64,000 nucleotides of DNA, taken from Parus major. Taxonomy: Eukaryota > Chordata > Aves > Passeriformes > Paridae. The stretch is taken from NCBI RefSeq assembly GCF_001522545.3, contig NC_031799.1, forward strand, positions 30,399,912-30,463,911. Direction: 5' to 3'. A program made the translations under genes and the position numbers. Positions 13,601 through 28,739 of the stretch are shown in pieces. Each line of letters begins with the position of its first letter. The stretch's first letter is position 1. Below the pieces are notes generated by a model. It was not told the origin of the DNA. It was given only the letters and a program-made list of their open reading frames with translations, and made no database searches.

Positions 13601-16600
13601 CATGCAAAGTGGAGAAATCACAGGGGAACTCTGGCATATGTAGAAACAATGACATGCATTTGCTACCTGTTAATATACATACATTTTTAATTTGATTTAA
13701 TCTGTTTGCATATACATTGAATAGTGCCATAGGCCTGCAAGCAGTCATTTTAGATGTAGAGAAAAGATGACTGAAAGGGATTCTAAAGGGACAGTGAGGA
13801 GAAAACAAAGGGAAAAGAGAAAGCCTCGAAGAAGATGGACAGATGTCCAGAAGACATGAGGAAAAGACAGTATCTCTGCATTGAGCTGCATTGAGCTGCA
13901 GGAAAAAGGAAGCTGGAGAAATGCCATGGCACCCAAGAGCAACACATTGGTCTTGAGGACCTCTTGGTTATAAAGGTTTTCTTTTATTTTTCTCTTTACG
14001 CCCCCTTCCCACATCTTTTTCCTTTGGATACTTTCTTTTAGCAAAGGAGCAGGCACATAATGTCAATTTTCACACCACTCTTCAGCTTTTTCAAAAGGCA
14101 GGAATTTCTAATAAATGGAATCTTGTGTGTAGGCACAAGCACAAATACATCTACCCTTTTCCGATAGAAAGTAGTCATTTCAGTTTTTAGCTTTAAACAC
14201 TCTAGTCACATCTCTGTGACTTGTGCCTGAGTTCAGTCATTTTCATAGTTACTTTATTTAGGTTCCCACCACAGACACCATGAAATTCAGTCAGTATGTA
14301 AAATCAAAATTACACTTGATTTTTCTCTCCTAAGAGCACCTTGCTCAGGTTGTGCATCTTGTTTATGCACACCTTATTTCACAGTAAGCAAGCACTGCTG
14401 CTCAGCTAATCTGATGAAATATTGTCTTTTCTCTTCATCTCCCCCTCTTCCCTCTTCTGCCACATCATCCTCTTCCTTCCCCTTTTCCCTTCTCTTTTGC
14501 ACTTGCCATAGGAAAGGAAGAAAAAAAAGGCAACAGAAAAAAAGAAAGACGCCTTTGGGATTCCTTAAGTCTCTGTTGGCAGGACTCCTTGTTTATGGTG
14601 CAGGTGTGCAAGGGACCTCCTCCATGTCGTCACCACAGCAACCTGCCTGTCTAATCTGCTGAATATAAAAAAGAAATAGACAGAGAAAAGCCATCCACCC
14701 CCTTTTACTCCATCTATGAGCCCAACAGAAGGATATAGTTTCCAAGCATTCCTTATAATTCCCCAGCCATTGCCCAGGCAACAGCCACAAGGAGCTGGCA
14801 GGCCCTGTGGAGAGAAAGCAGTCCCTGTCTGGAATTCATTCCACCACCAGCACTGAACACCTCCCTCCCCCACCTCATGATTCTCTGTTCTTTGCCCTAC
14901 ACAAATGTTGCATGCACGTGCATGCACACACAGACTTGCACATGCAGAGCTTAGACCCTTGCATGTTCCTTCATACCTTCCCCCCTTTGTAGCAGGTCAG
15001 ATCAGGAGCACATGCATTTCATCACCCTTGACTTCACGTGACCTCCTGTTCCCAGAATACACACAGGGAGAGGCCAACAGAATATTTCAAAGCTGTCATT
15101 GCCTGAATATTTATTATAAAATGACCCCATGTCCCTTCTATTGTGTCTCTTTTAATTATTCACTGTTACCAATAACAAGGTAAATGTTAGATCTAACTTT
15201 GTAAAGTTCAGCCTCCCATAGGAAAAAAATCTATGTTTTACATTACCCAGTTATTATTGAGCTCATATGGCTCAGCAGCCAGATACTGTAGTGATAGATA
15301 CTTCAGAAATGCCAGCTGGGAACTCAACATAAGCATTTGGGAGAAGTTATAAAAAGAGGGGGTTGGAAACCTTTGAAGGTATTTAAATCTCTAGTCACCT
15401 TTCAGATGGGCTGTTCTGCTAGAAGTGTGTTTATTGTCTAGAGAAAGGATTGGTGAGAGAATACTCCTTATCAAAGCTCGTGGTTTAAAAAGCAGTCCCT
15501 CGCAGTTTCAGTTATGACAGCTGTTTCTGGAATATGAAGAGGTTTTTCATACTGTGGGCTCTCTATCCCCTGTATCCAGCAGTGAAAGCTCTCATTTGTC
15601 TTCCCACCATCATGTTGATGCAGCTGGGTTTGACGCTGCTTACCTCAGCACTTTTTTTTTGTTAAAAGACAGAAGGCTTACTTGTGATCCCAGCCTTTTC
15701 CTATCATATGACACTCAGCTAGTGGTTTTGGTGACTTATTTACTGGCACTAACCCAGTAAAAACAAAAATGAACGTTCACAACTAATAAATCCTTGAGCT
15801 CAGATAGCTTCAGCTACATTATAGTAGGATTACATCAAACTGTCCAGACTGATATGAGTGTTCCCTGGGAACCTGAAATCTAGCAAGTACAGTGGGGGTG
15901 TCTATTTCATCCTCACTTGAGCTGGTCTTTGATAACACAATGTACAGGACAGTTAGGTGCACAGTGCTAGAAAGGGGTGTGCATAAAAAAAGACCTTTCC
16001 TCTTCCTTGTTGGATTTATTTGGACACTTCTAGTAAACTAAATAGTATAACAGTATAAACAGTTTGCAGAGCATAATAGCATCAACTCTGCCAGAACTGG
16101 GGAGACTGGAAGAGAATTTCCATCTTTCTCAACTGCTGTGAGGGACACCATTTTACTACAGATGAAAGGTCAAAAATGTTTAGCTAATGTAAATCTGTGC
16201 TGTGCTCTACTGCATACAGGCTGAGGTCAGTCCCCTCTGTAACATTACAGGAAGTAAAAGCATTCCTTCAGTGTGCTGATGATAACATTGTTTAGCATTG
16301 CATTCCTCTTTCTGATCACTGTAACTTCCTTACAGATCTGACGTATAATATTTCCATCAGTGACAGGGCTCTGCTCTCTAACCCTTTGACACTGGTACCT
16401 TTAAAATACTGCAGCTCAGTGGGGACAATGTTGAGTAATTGTGCTTATAGCAAAGAATATTTTTATTAACTTGCAGCCACAATTCTTTGACATGCAAGTC
16501 AACAGAGCTGACTAAACAGTCCAGAGTTCGGTAGTTGAGGATGTAGGGCTCAAGCAGTCATTTGTTATTGTAAGACAAGGAGTTTATTTCATTTAATAAG

Positions 16601-18425
16601 AAAGCAGCTACATGAAATGCACTAAACAGCCTAGCTGTTTTTGCTCTCCAGCACGGTTTACTACTTCTTTGTTCTTAGCAGAAATAACTAAGATTACTTT
16701 ATGTGCTATTTGAGAACTGGCATGCAAGTGACCTGCTCTCCATGCACAGAGTGACATGTTTCTCTGTTCACAGGGGAACTCTTCCCTGCCTTTCCCGTCC
16801 ATCTGCCTAGCAATGGACAAAATCTGAACATTAGTGCTGCTGCCACAGAAAGGAAAACATGTGTCCAGCAAATTGATTGGGAAAAGAAATGAGGGTGTGC
16901 TTGGTTCTTAACTGTGTCTTCTAGAAAGCTGTGTGGGAGGTATGTAGATGAGGTTTCACTGAAGGGGAAAGCAGGGGAAGTATTCTAGGTCTGACATATG
17001 CTCTTAATGAAAAATGTTTGATAAACCAGGCATTCTGCCATCTTATGACATCCACTTACCACTTGCAAAACCTGAAAGAGTTAAGAAGAGAGAAGGTATG
17101 ATGAAAAGAAAGAAGTTTATGCTGTTAAGCTCTGCAGTCAATGCCAGTGCAGCCACAGGTTGCGTGCATGACCCTGGTCATGACAAATATTGCATTGGCT
17201 CCATTTCCCATCTGCAAAGTAGGAATTCTTTGTCAGATATTATTCTTTTTCTTTATTTTTGACCATAAGTTTAGTCTTTTGTTTGTTTAAATTTCAGGAC
17301 AATGATTCATGATTACCAATGCCCAAAAGATTAGAATTCTAATTTTCTATGTGATATTTACATAGGAAAAATATTTCAAAATTTAGAGTTAGGAAATCTA
17401 CGCAGCAGAAAATAGGTACTGTCCTGTAATTAAAAATACAGTGTGTTGAGAAAGACAGCTTTATTCCATATGGTACAGTTAAAATCCTAACAACTTGTGT
17501 GGTTTCCGGGAATCTGAAAAATTGGAGTAAAGGTATGAATTAAGTTAATGCAAAAGCAGAACTCTAAAAATCTGAAACAAGCCCATAGTAAATTACTTAG
17601 AATTATTGCTTAACTAAGCTTTTTTTCTTAAACTTGTTGAACTTACTTTCTTTTGTCTGTTTTAGTTTAACTTAACATTTAATCTGTCTTTGGGATTCAG
17701 CTTTCTGAAGGTAAATCAGAGTTTTGTATTTTTTTAAGCAAAGAAGAATACTGATGTTTAAAAAAACAAAGCAATTGAAAGACATGTTCTCATCTCTGGA
17801 AATGAGCTGTGTACAGGATGTTACTAGCATGCCACTGTATTTCTTAGGTGCTCAAAACTGCATGTTTCCCAAAGGAGAGAGTGGTTTTTTCCTCTGGTGA
17901 GTACAGCCACTGCAGACAAGCAGTACAGTTGTCTAATGATAGAGAATGTTCTGGTGAAAGAACATTTTGGAGGAACTTGGGGGAAAATTCTCTTAAACAT
18001 ATATGATACTGTGTAAATGTCAGCATATTTGCTGGCTACTGCAGATGTCTATCTGAAAAAAAATCAGCTCTCATACATTCAGTATCTGTCTCTGTTATTT
18101 AAGTGTCAATTTATAGATCTATTTTTGTGGGTATAGCAGCCTTACACCACTTTCATAAAGGAGAGTCCTCATTCTACCTCATTCTACCTATATAGTCCTT
18201 TATGATGATAGACCACAGATTTGAAATCCTGCTTACTTTTTATGAGATAAAGAAAATGATGGTTCCTATAATACTGATAATACTCCATCCAAAAAAATCA
18301 GAAAATGTTATATTTTTCTATCATCCAGCATTCACTTGTTTTCAGTTCCATTCTATTAGGCTTCTATATAGGTAAAAGTGGAGACAGGAAATAAACCTGT
18401 TTAACAGCCATGCCCTCATTAAGCA
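10601..18425. other. Unique DNA with pyrimidine/purine tract, no gene recognised
   Basis: No protein family was recognised in the frames here, including a 130-codon frame at 12060-12452 that lacks coding character. Local structure includes a perfect 10-bp tandem duplication (unit attgagctgc) at about 13880-13900, a long pyrimidine tract followed by a purine tract at 14425-14551, an alternating purine-pyrimidine 'tgcatgcacgtgcatgcaca' stretch near 14907, and a duplicated 'cattctacct' word near 18178 (just outside the old CR1 fragment). Confidence 0.65.
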
Positions 18426-18600
18426 AAAATTCCACAGGCTATAAGGTCAGGAGGGATCAATGCATTCATCCAGTCTGACCTCCAGCCCAAACACACACCA
18501 TTAGACTTCCATAGAAGTCCTTGATTAATTGCAGCAGGTCACGTGCTTGAGCTAAGAATAGAGGATTACACAGAACAGTAACTTCTCCCCAGAAGATCCA
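18426..18600 (-). mobile_element. Old CR1-like fragment (3' end)
   Basis: The segment around 18440-18500 has the layout of the complement of an ancient CR1/L3-type 3' end: 'ggtcaggagggatca', then 'catccagtctgacctcc', then 'acaccattaga'. This 'agtctgacctcc' block is typical of old amniote CR1 copies. There is no octamer tail and the copy is strongly diverged. The family call is moderately sure and the right boundary is approximate. Confidence 0.55.
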
Positions 18601-21600
18601 TCTTCATAATCACTGTTCAACTGGAATACCAGCTCTAAGTCACATCAAACAGATGTTTATTCATTGAAGGGAAGAAGCTTACAGTGCAGTGACACTGAAT
18701 ATAGCCACAATAACTCTCATAAAGCACATCTGCCTTTCAAATATTTTTTTTGAAGAGAACCTTCAGAGTTTTTGAATGTTTCATTCTCCTGGTTTTTTCC
18801 TCTTTTTTGGAAGTTAGTGCTCTTTACATTTTGTCTTAATGTCTTGACTGTAGATTTAGTTGAGAATAACACCTTGGACTTAATCAAACCAGAAGGAAAC
18901 TGCTTTATGGTGAACTTTGGAGGTAATTCCCTGCACTTGGAGAAATATTTACAATATCCCTGCTCAGCAGTACTTAAGTGACAAAAAAGAAATAGTAGGA
19001 CATTAAACTTTTCTGCTCCTTCTCTTCATACATTATGCTAGGAAGAAATATGCTTTGGATCTAGGTGTACTAAAACCAGCAGTCATTGAATCACTGCACC
19101 TAAATAAACACTGACAGTGTACTCAAAGGAGAGCTATAATTCTGCACCTGAAATCATTGGAGGTCAATGAAATGTCTGCATTGCCTGGAAGCTTTGTTTT
19201 CTGTCAATCACAGGTAAGCTAGTGCATTTTTTTTCTTCAGTGCTTATTCAGCAAAAACATAGCGACAGACAATAAGCATTTAGAGACTGGCAAAATGGAA
19301 AGTATGAGCAGAACTAAACAAAAAAAAAAGAAAAGGCCCAAACCCTACTACTTTATATATATGAACTCCCAAGTAATTTCTTAATGACATAAAATTATAT
19401 ACATAAGCAGAAGAGTCAGAATAGAAAATACATATCAACAAATGGCTATTAACTATATAAATGAGCAAATACAGACTTAGGGAGTTCCCTAAAATTAACT
19501 CCTTGGCCAGTATGCAAAGTACAAATAGCACTTATTTAATTTGCTACGAAAAGATTAGAGATTTCTTTCTCATGTCAAATAAATAGAATAAATAAATAAC
19601 TCAGTGCTGAGCTCTGTTTTTCCTTTATTTTTTACTATGAAGATGGGATGGTGCAATTACAGAGATAAAATCTTTTAGCAAATATCTAAGCAATACAGAA
19701 GAGCTCTCCAACAACAATCTTCTGTTAGGATGTACCTGCACTACATTTCTCAGTTACCTTTTGCTGTGGGATACTGAGCAGGTTTGTAGTTAAGAAATGA
19801 TTCAGACTTAAGGGGGACCATATGAAGTTCTTAGTCCAATGCCAAAGAATTCCTGTGCAGTCCTAGATGTTTTTTTCTTGATCTCTTTGAATATTGCTTG
19901 TCTCTTTGCACCAAAGGGGATAACAGACTTGGTCTCCCACCTTGATTCTGTCTCTCTTCATTAGACTATAAAGCCATCAGGAAGTTAACTTCATATGGGT
20001 AATAAAAGAGGGCCCTGGTATTAATCAGGACTTCAAGACAAAAGAGTAGTTCATATTATCAGTAGCACTGTTATTACTAGTACGACTGGATGGTTGGTTA
20101 GCTGGACACCTCTGCACCGTCATTTTGCCTGTGAAGACAAGAACTTCTCCTTCCCACAGCAATCTCTTTGGCTTTATTAGAACAGGTTTTAAGCTCATAT
20201 GACCCTGTCTATATAAATTAGATATCAAAGATCAATATGAGTCAAAGGCTGGCAGATCTGTGAAGCTTGTTTGATGTTCATCAAGAAATACAATGAAAAG
20301 AATTGTAGGCAATCCCTAAAAAGCTTCCTCAGTTTTTTAACAGAAAATACAGGTAGAAATTGAGCTACTCTCCCTCTTGAAAACAGCATTAAATATGTTA
20401 CCCTGCATTTTACTGCTTCTTTTTCTGGCAAGTCTCACCAAAGCAGATGAAGTAGATCATAGAGCTTGGCAGTCATGCTTTTGTACCTGATCCATGAGAG
20501 TCAGTGTGGATTTTCCATGGGAGCAGAAAACATTAGTTAAAAAAAATCTAAGGTAACAAGATGCTGTAAAGAGAGCATTCCATTCAATCTCCTGTTTGAA
20601 AATTGGCATAGAGGAAATATCTATATGGATAATAACATTAGGTACACCATGTACTAGCCCTGAGGTCTTACTCTATGAAGTCCAGAAAAAGGTTGGATTT
20701 TGGACCTGTCTCTCAAAGGATTTGTGAAGTAGAGAGCATCATAGTAACTAGATTTAGGTCTGAACAACTCCATTATCCATCTCAGGAGACAGCAGAGAAA
20801 AGCTGGCAGAAGGGTACTGAAATCTTACTTCATCATGGAAAAGGAAATCTTTCTTAAACAGAACTTTGCCACAAATTACAAAAGTAACAAATATAAATGG
20901 CGTACTGCTGTTAGAAATTGCCTTAGACCCAAGTTTAGCCAGTGTTTAGAGCGAAAAAGATAAAATCAAGACTGAGCTTTACCATAAAAAAAAAAAAAAA
21001 TTAAAAATTGCATTTTTCTCTTGAAATGTAAAAGCATTATAATTCTCTGTTGTTCATCCTTCTGTCACCAAAAACACTTGCTAAGGAACTCTAAATTTTC
21101 AAAATGTAACTCTTCGCCAAAAGAAGTTAGGAAAAGGCACTGTGCAGACATTTTCTCTGGCAGTGGAGTACAACTAATAAATATTGAACTATACCTCTAA
21201 ATCATTAGGTCAAGGCATACACTTAAAGACTTTTATCTTTAGTCTTTTCTGACCATCATCGCAGGTAATGAATATGTGAAAAAAGCAGACACAGACAAGA
21301 TGTAAGTTTTCCAAAATTAAACAATCCAGTACAGTTGGATCATTGACTGATAATTTTCTGTATATCTTTTCAGCAATGAAAAAGTGCAAAACATTTTAAA
21401 GGGCTAAATCATTCTTACTAATGCCTCCATACCTACTGTATTGCAGTATGCTCTCCTGGTTTTCACAACATCTAACCATGTGATGTTAATGGCATTGTCT
21501 CATTGCCATTCCAAATATCCTACAATAAAAGGGATAGGTCTTTTACTCTAGTTCCTGTTGTATTTGAAAAGCAGAAAGGACTAGTCTACTCCTTCTGTAA

Positions 21601-24600
21601 CTAGAAGTACGGTAAGAAGAAATATGAGAGGGGTGCTGTAGGTCTGTCTGTAGTCAGAACTCATTTTCAATGTAAATGTCACTGCAAAACATCAGCAGAA
21701 TTTAGGTAGCATAGCTTACCTTGTTTTCAACAGCTGCATCCTAGAATCCTTGCAACATCTTGTCCACTAACAGGAGTAGACATGAAAAGTTGTTTACTTC
21801 TATTCACATATTGTCTCCTACAATCCAGCAAAATGTCTTTTGATTCAGGAAAACAAGCTAAGACATTAAATCTGTTGCTTGTCTCAAATTTCCAAAGTGC
21901 ATGTTCAACTAGTCTTCATTAAAAATAAACAAGGGTACATATACATCTAAACCCTCATTTAGCTAGCAATTGCAATCATTTGAGCAAAAACGCAAAAGAT
22001 CCAAAAGTTCTTCTATATCATGAAAACTTTATTAGCAATAGCATTTGATCCTGTATTCACAGCAGTTTCCTTAGGCCCTGTAGAATGGCATATATGGTTC
22101 TCTCTGTTGCGCATTGAATATATATTTCAAAGTTGGGTTCTCAAAGTCTTTGTGTCTTGAACAGGGAAAGAAGATTCACACTATTTATTAGAAATGGGAG
22201 GTGAAACTTACTTACTTACTGAGTTGTACTGATTAGAGGATCAAACCAAATAAGGGAGAATAGTGAGTGCTTGAATTCAGGTTAATAAATGGGGGCATTA
22301 AAGTTTCACAGTTTTTCAAATATATGAGCCAAATCTGTAGCAGAATATTCAGAACATTATCTGGGGATGACCAGACCCAAAAACTGATGCAATTTTTGAA
22401 TGCAAACCTCAAATGTTCTCTCTTGCCCAAACTTGGCGTGGAACATTTAATTTGAAAATATTTTCCTTAAATTTGTTATGAGTGTAGTCTTTTTACTATT
22501 ATTCAAAAGGAGTTTGTGTTCATAGCCAACAAAAAAACTCGTTCTAAGCTTTCTCTTTGTTATTTTTCTTGTTCCTAGCTCTCTTTATTTTCTTTGTGCT
22601 GAGTTATGCTTCTTGTCAGTCACCAGAAGCAGCACTAAAATAATACATCTTTAAAAAGAAATCAGGTAAAATAATAAAACATTGTCTACTAAAATGGCCA
22701 ACACCAGCAGGAGTGCTTATTTTTTAGATGTAAATGTACATAGTAGTAAATCACAGCAGAGAAAGACATGGAGACAAAAATTAAATAATCTCACCTACAC
22801 TTTTTAATTTAATATTCTATTAAAATAGATGTTCCATAGGCAATTTTCTAAATTTCTGATTTTCTTGATAGTCTTATTTGAACTATTACTGTGCTATTTA
22901 TTATCTTTTTCTCTCATGTAAGTGACAACATAAAAGATGGAAAAAGAAAATACTGCTGGGATCTTATTGTTCCTTTAAAACAATTTACAAGTGAAATTGG
23001 AACATGTTTACTTCCCAAAAGGTAATAACTCAATACTCCAGCTTCATCATGTGTTCCTTAGAATTGTTCTTCTAAAAATTGTAGTAGCAGAATGGTAGCA
23101 CTTCCTATTCTGGACAACTCACAGCCCATCCTTGCTTCTGAGAGTATGACAACATTTGTAAGGAGGCTAAGCTTACTAAAAGTTAATATTTGGAAGGTTC
23201 TACAGGACTCATGTTTGGCAAGCAGAGTAAAGTAAAAAAAGTGGCATTATTTTTGATGATATTTAAAAATACAGTTTCCTGACGACTAAAGGATGCTGTG
23301 GGGAATGAGGCCCTGAATTAGTTTCTCCCTTTTTGCAGAAGACTCAGTTTCTAAGAATAAGTTCTGTTTAATTAGTGTGACAGTAGCCCCTGTTTTGATT
23401 CTGGTTTTTCAGCCTTTTCCAATTTCCTGCGCTAGAATTGTGCCTGGAAAGAAACAACAAAACCAAACCAAACCAAACCAAACCCAAACCCAAACAAAAC
23501 AAAACAATAAATCAAACAAAAAACAACCAACCAACCAAACAAAAACAGAAACCAAATCAAAATGGACTGAAAGGAAAGGAAATTGGAATTTTTCTTTCTT
23601 CTTGTGCACCAACTCACTTGCAGAGCATGGGAAGTTAAAAAGTCCTTCATTTACAATAAGCTCTACTTAGCAATAACTAAAAAATCAGTGTATTATCAAC
23701 ACTATTTCCATACTAAATCCAAAACATTGTACCAACTTCTAAGAACATTATCCTAGCTGAAAATTATTGTTTCCAGACAGACTCTTAAGGGTTATCCACA
23801 GGGGACTAAGTTGATTAGCTATTATTACTTGAATAGCTTTCAGGTCCACTCATGTACCAAGGTTAACTAGACAGTTCAACTAAAAATAGTCGTAAATACA
23901 AAGAGTGTGTGTAATCCTGTATTTTAAAAAAAGGTGAAGTGTCAAGAACTGGCTTGCACTGTGAAAATCTAAGACATAGAAAGTTATGGCTAGCACTAAG
24001 TCAATTCAAACTGTTAGGGAGGATAAATAGGACAACAGGACAATAGGACAAAATAACAACCTTAGCTTTGATTTTCTGGCTTCAGCCTAGGTCTCATGAG
24101 CAGAACTATTAGTGCTGTGGAACAGAAGGGATGGGACTGGCTCTTCTTCCATTTTATTCAACTATGGATCAAGAATTTTTCCACTAAAATCACTCAAATC
24201 AAGTAAATCATACTTTACCCATACCATACTGGGTTTTGGGAGAGATCATTCCTCACTCCTGTGTAGTGTATATAACTGAATGTTCTTGCACACTGCATCA
24301 GACCTTGTTCAGTAAGTAGTTTTCTCTCCTTGAAAGCTTTCTGTTTTTACTATTATCAATGCTCTTCTTAATCATATGACAAGAATGGAACTCTCTTAGA
24401 TGAAATGTATATTAATTTCCCTATGGAAGATAAGAAAAAGGCAGCTAAGGGATAATTTATCACAGTAGACTAAGGCAAAAGTATCGACCAACTAGTCTTT
24501 TAGACAGCTCTTTCTCTTTTTTCATTCTTTCCTTTTCTAAGTTTTTTAATCATACAAGTTCTCAGCTAAAATTACTTCCAGAGTTTTCTGAAGGATTGAA

Positions 24601-27600
24601 GCACATACAGTGAATATTTACAACATAAAAAATAATGCTAAACAACAAAAACATTACTTCATTTTTTCCAGCAAACTCAAACATCCTCTACAATCTCATT
24701 GATAAAATCTGTTTCTTATACCTTACAAATCTAGTTAACCTCACAATTTGTGATTCCTCTGATTCCAGTAATATTTCTCCTTTAAATTTGTATCTACAGT
24801 CAAAATGTAAAGGTTAACACTCCACCTGTTTGAGAAACTTCTTAAGATTTCTTCAAATGGATGCATGTTATAAGAACATTAATGTTTCAAGAGTTAATAT
24901 GAGGATATAAAAAACCTTGTTTCTAGAATAAACACTACATTGATTGTAGACAATTAAAAAATGCATGTTTTGGAGATGTTTTGCTAGAATGTGACACTAA
25001 GTTGGCTATATGCACTGAATAGCCTTCATTATCAAGTGTGTAGTGCTTTTGTTATGAATTCATTTCACATGAAAAAAGCATTTTTTTTCTCGATCAAAAT
25101 TCATCCAAATAAATTTTTCCAGCAGAACTTGGAAGACAAGAATTTATTAGAGCAATTCCCATTATGAATGTTCTTTTATATTTTATTTTCTTTTTTTTTT
25201 TTTTGTTTTTACTTCATAGTAAAGGCACTGGAGATGTTGAAAGGGAACATTGAAAATCTTAGTGTATAAACAAACAAAATGGGTACTGAATTCTACTCTG
25301 TTGTACTTGGTTAAAACTGATTTGTTGATCTCAAGCATTCATTAACAAACTCTCTTTCAAACACAGGGGAGATAAGGAGAACTCAGCCTCTGCCTCTATG
25401 TACATTTAAGAATGCATTAAGATAAATTTTTCTGTGATACTAACATACCAAGTTTTCTTCCTCCAAATAATTAATTTTCCAAAAGATGGTCACAGATATC
25501 ACCCATAGCTACAGTACCCATTCATAAGCTTTTTGTACACTTCCCCAATCCCAAAATTGTCCATTACCTAAAGGTAAAATAAATTGATCAATCTAATCTA
25601 CCTGAATGGATTCTAAATAGATTAGAAATCAGTATGGCTCCCAGTACCACAGAACTGAAGTTTTCTGTCTCATACTCCTCATGATCTAGTACAGGTTAAG
25701 GACTTGCCTAAGTGTGCTCTTGTTAATTTCAAAATGGGGACATTACACCTATACAATCTAAGCTACCAGTCCAAGCTCAAAAAAGGATGTTTGCATTAGA
25801 TATGGAACCCAGCTCCTGCAAACTTTAGAAAAATATTTTAACTGACTGAGCATCCTTATCTATGCTCTGATTGAAGTAGAAGGATCTATATTCAAACAAG
25901 TTTGTTCTGCTCTTAGACACAAAATCTCTTCAGTAGCTATTCCTTCACATAAAAACATCTATACATCCTTTAAATTTTGATTAACCGTCAAGGCATGGTA
26001 TTCAACATGCAAACTAGCAAGGATACAAGACCAGAATGAGAGCACCTTTCAGTAGTGTTTTGTCCATTTGGATGTGAGTCAAGCAGCAAAATGATAGAAG
26101 CAACAAATTCAAGTATGTGCATATGGGACTCCTAACTGTCCCTCCTGTCCCAGCATCAGTGTAAACAGCAGACTTCAACAAACTTCTAAACTAGGCACAT
26201 CAAGTTAATTCATGGTTATTTTTAAGGAGCTGAAGTCCCAGGCCTTCATTCTCAAATTTGGAAGACAAAATGAGGCATCAAACCTGACACATATACTTCA
26301 GTATCTAAAACACAATGTCTTTTAGAAGCAGATTACTTACATATGCAAGTTTCTCATAGTACAAAAAGTGAAGAACAACACAGGAATCGTAAAACAGTTC
26401 ATTTCCCATGACCAAACCACAAGAACAAATTTACGGGAGAGGCAGAACGACATGCTGTCTCTCAGAACACATACACCATCTGTGTTCCTCAGAAGGAATA
26501 AGTTTATTTTCCAGCATGCTAAAGAACATACTTCTTCTGTTTTGGGTAACCATCTCAGACACGACATACATTTCCAAGGAAAGGGCTGCATTCATTTTTT
26601 TAAACATCTCACTTCTGAAATATTTTGTGTAATTATATATAGAAAAAGAATTAGCACTTCTAAATGCAGTGCTTCTGTAAACTATCTTGCTGAAAACTGA
26701 CCTTGGTATCATTAATTCTGGATACTTAAATTTTTTCGGCTGGATAGGTTTTGTGAAGTTTGCTGTAGAGAAATACAAGCACAGAGAGATTTTCTGTCAA
26801 AAACCCAGATTCTGCTTCTGTTTGACTTGAGGGATAGTGCTTTTTTTCACAAGCAGCTCCCCTTATATTAAAATCTACCCAGAACTAATACAGTGAAGAC
26901 AAAGTTGGAACACAAGATAATAGAAAGAGGAATGGCAAACATATGGGACAGGTGAAAGACAGAATCTAGACTGCAGCAATAAAATAGCAATCTTTCTTGG
27001 ATTACAAGCAGTATTCCATTAAGCTGCCATTTAGTTAAAGCTTACAGGTATAAGAATCAGTACTACACTGGTGTTCAGGAGAGGATGTTTTCTTAAGATG
27101 GCTAGCAGATAGTTTTAAGAATAGATTTAACACTCAGTGATACGTCAGAACCGATAGTAAAATAGATATTTTTATCTCCAAATCTTTACATCTATTTTGG
27201 TGAGCACTATGTCTGGACTCTGTCCTGAAAAGAATCAATCCTGAAAAATCCAAAGCTCATCCTGGGAGTACAAGTATATGAGCACAAGGCAATAGCGATG
27301 GTAATTTCCAAATGGATTTGCATGTGTCCTTCAGGGGTTTCAGTAATTATCCACTCAGATCGGTAAAGTGTACTGATGGATCATCACTCACATTGACACA
27401 ATTTGGAACTGGCACCCTTTTTAAAATGTAATTATGGCAAGAACCATCCAAAGATTTTTGTATAGTTATTTACATCCATAGTAATTTCAGGAAAGCATCA
27501 GCTAAAGGACAAGTACAATTGCTCCTACGTGCACAGAAATTAACAAAGAAATGGGAACCCACATTCTCCCTGGAGAACAAAGTCACAGAGTGTTTCTCTG

Positions 27601-28739
27601 GCCTCCATGTCATTTCTTGGAGTATTGTAAATACTCTCCTCAATTACATACCTTGTAGATCATGCAGGTAGGTAAAGATGTTGTCTGTGGTTAACCTTAA
27701 GGAATACATAATCAAATCCATCCACTAAGCATATTTCCTTGCTGGTTGCTGAATCAGTAATTAGAACTGAAAAGAAGGTGCTCTATTGCTGCAGGTCTTC
27801 CTCATCTGACCAAAAATACAACACTGGTATGAGCATGTACACTTTGGCTTATTTCAAACAACTTTTGGCTTTAGATGGAGGTTTTCTCTTTTTAACTCTT
27901 TTAGAGTTAAATCAAGAGACTATTAGAAAACTGTTCATTAGGCAGTCTGTTAGCTCCTTAGCTCCTTTGTTCCATTGTCAGGCACAAGATACGCATAAAT
28001 ACACCCATCTTATTTAGAGTGCAACCTGGATGGGATCATACCTAGATGTTGATGCAATCAGAATTGAACATAAAATTATGTAAATCTGCAGAACAGCAGT
28101 AGCACCCTAGATACTCATCCTTTTCTTGGTTTTCATTGTCTTGCTATGTTCTGTGTCCTTTGCAAATGTTCAGTTGTATAATTTCTTCAAAGGAAAATAA
28201 CAACCAGATTAAATTTAGACAGTATAGGTGGTTTATTTACTTTTAAAAAAAAATTCCATTTCAAGCTTTTTGAACTGACTCTAAGAACAAAGTAGTCTTC
28301 TAACAAACAAAACTGAATACTAAAATTTTATGTCCGTATAGGTAAAGCTTGAAGAAAAGAGCAAATACCACAATTATTATTCTAAAGGTCAGATATTATG
28401 GATTCAGGGGTCTATAAAAAATTCCAAACATGTTTCACGTATGTTTCATATATTTAACGTAGAGCAAAGATGCAGATTGTACACTGCTGTTGGGAAAATT
28501 CAGTTTTCAGAGGTGAATTTTTAAAACTGTTTTCCCCTCTCAATTCCTCATTTCTGTTGCCACATAAATGCTTTCAGCTTGCTGTCACTCATACTTCTGT
28601 GTTATGGTCAAGACCCTTGTGAAACTTGTGCAGTAAATTAATAAAGAAAATAACTTCTGATGACAGTTCTGAAATGGTACTGAACTATATTTTTGTAATG
28701 GTTTAGGAATGGTATTCCCAATTTAAGTACTCCCACTGA
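18601..28739. other. AT-rich unique DNA, no gene recognised
   Basis: No exon, RNA gene or dispersed repeat can be supported. Simple sequence comprises an A run near 20986-21000, a CAAAC-type repeat at 23449-23560 (own entry) and a T run near 25189-25206. Overlapping short frames on both strands at 26337-26778 are mutual shadows with no family similarity. Confidence 0.65.
23449..23560. repeat. Degenerate (CCAAA)n / (CAAAA)n simple repeat
   Basis: A C-and-A-only tract made of units ccaaa, cccaaa, caaaa and ccaa on the plus strand, with few interruptions. It creates artificial frames rich in Lys/Gln/Asn/Thr on one strand and Phe/Trp/Val on the other, which are not genes. The strand asymmetry (no G over long stretches) is the main feature. 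Confidence 0.9.

Noticed and set aside
23377..23670. Gln/Asn/Lys-rich and Trp/Phe-rich overlapping frames
   Set aside because: Produced by the CAAAC-type simple repeat.
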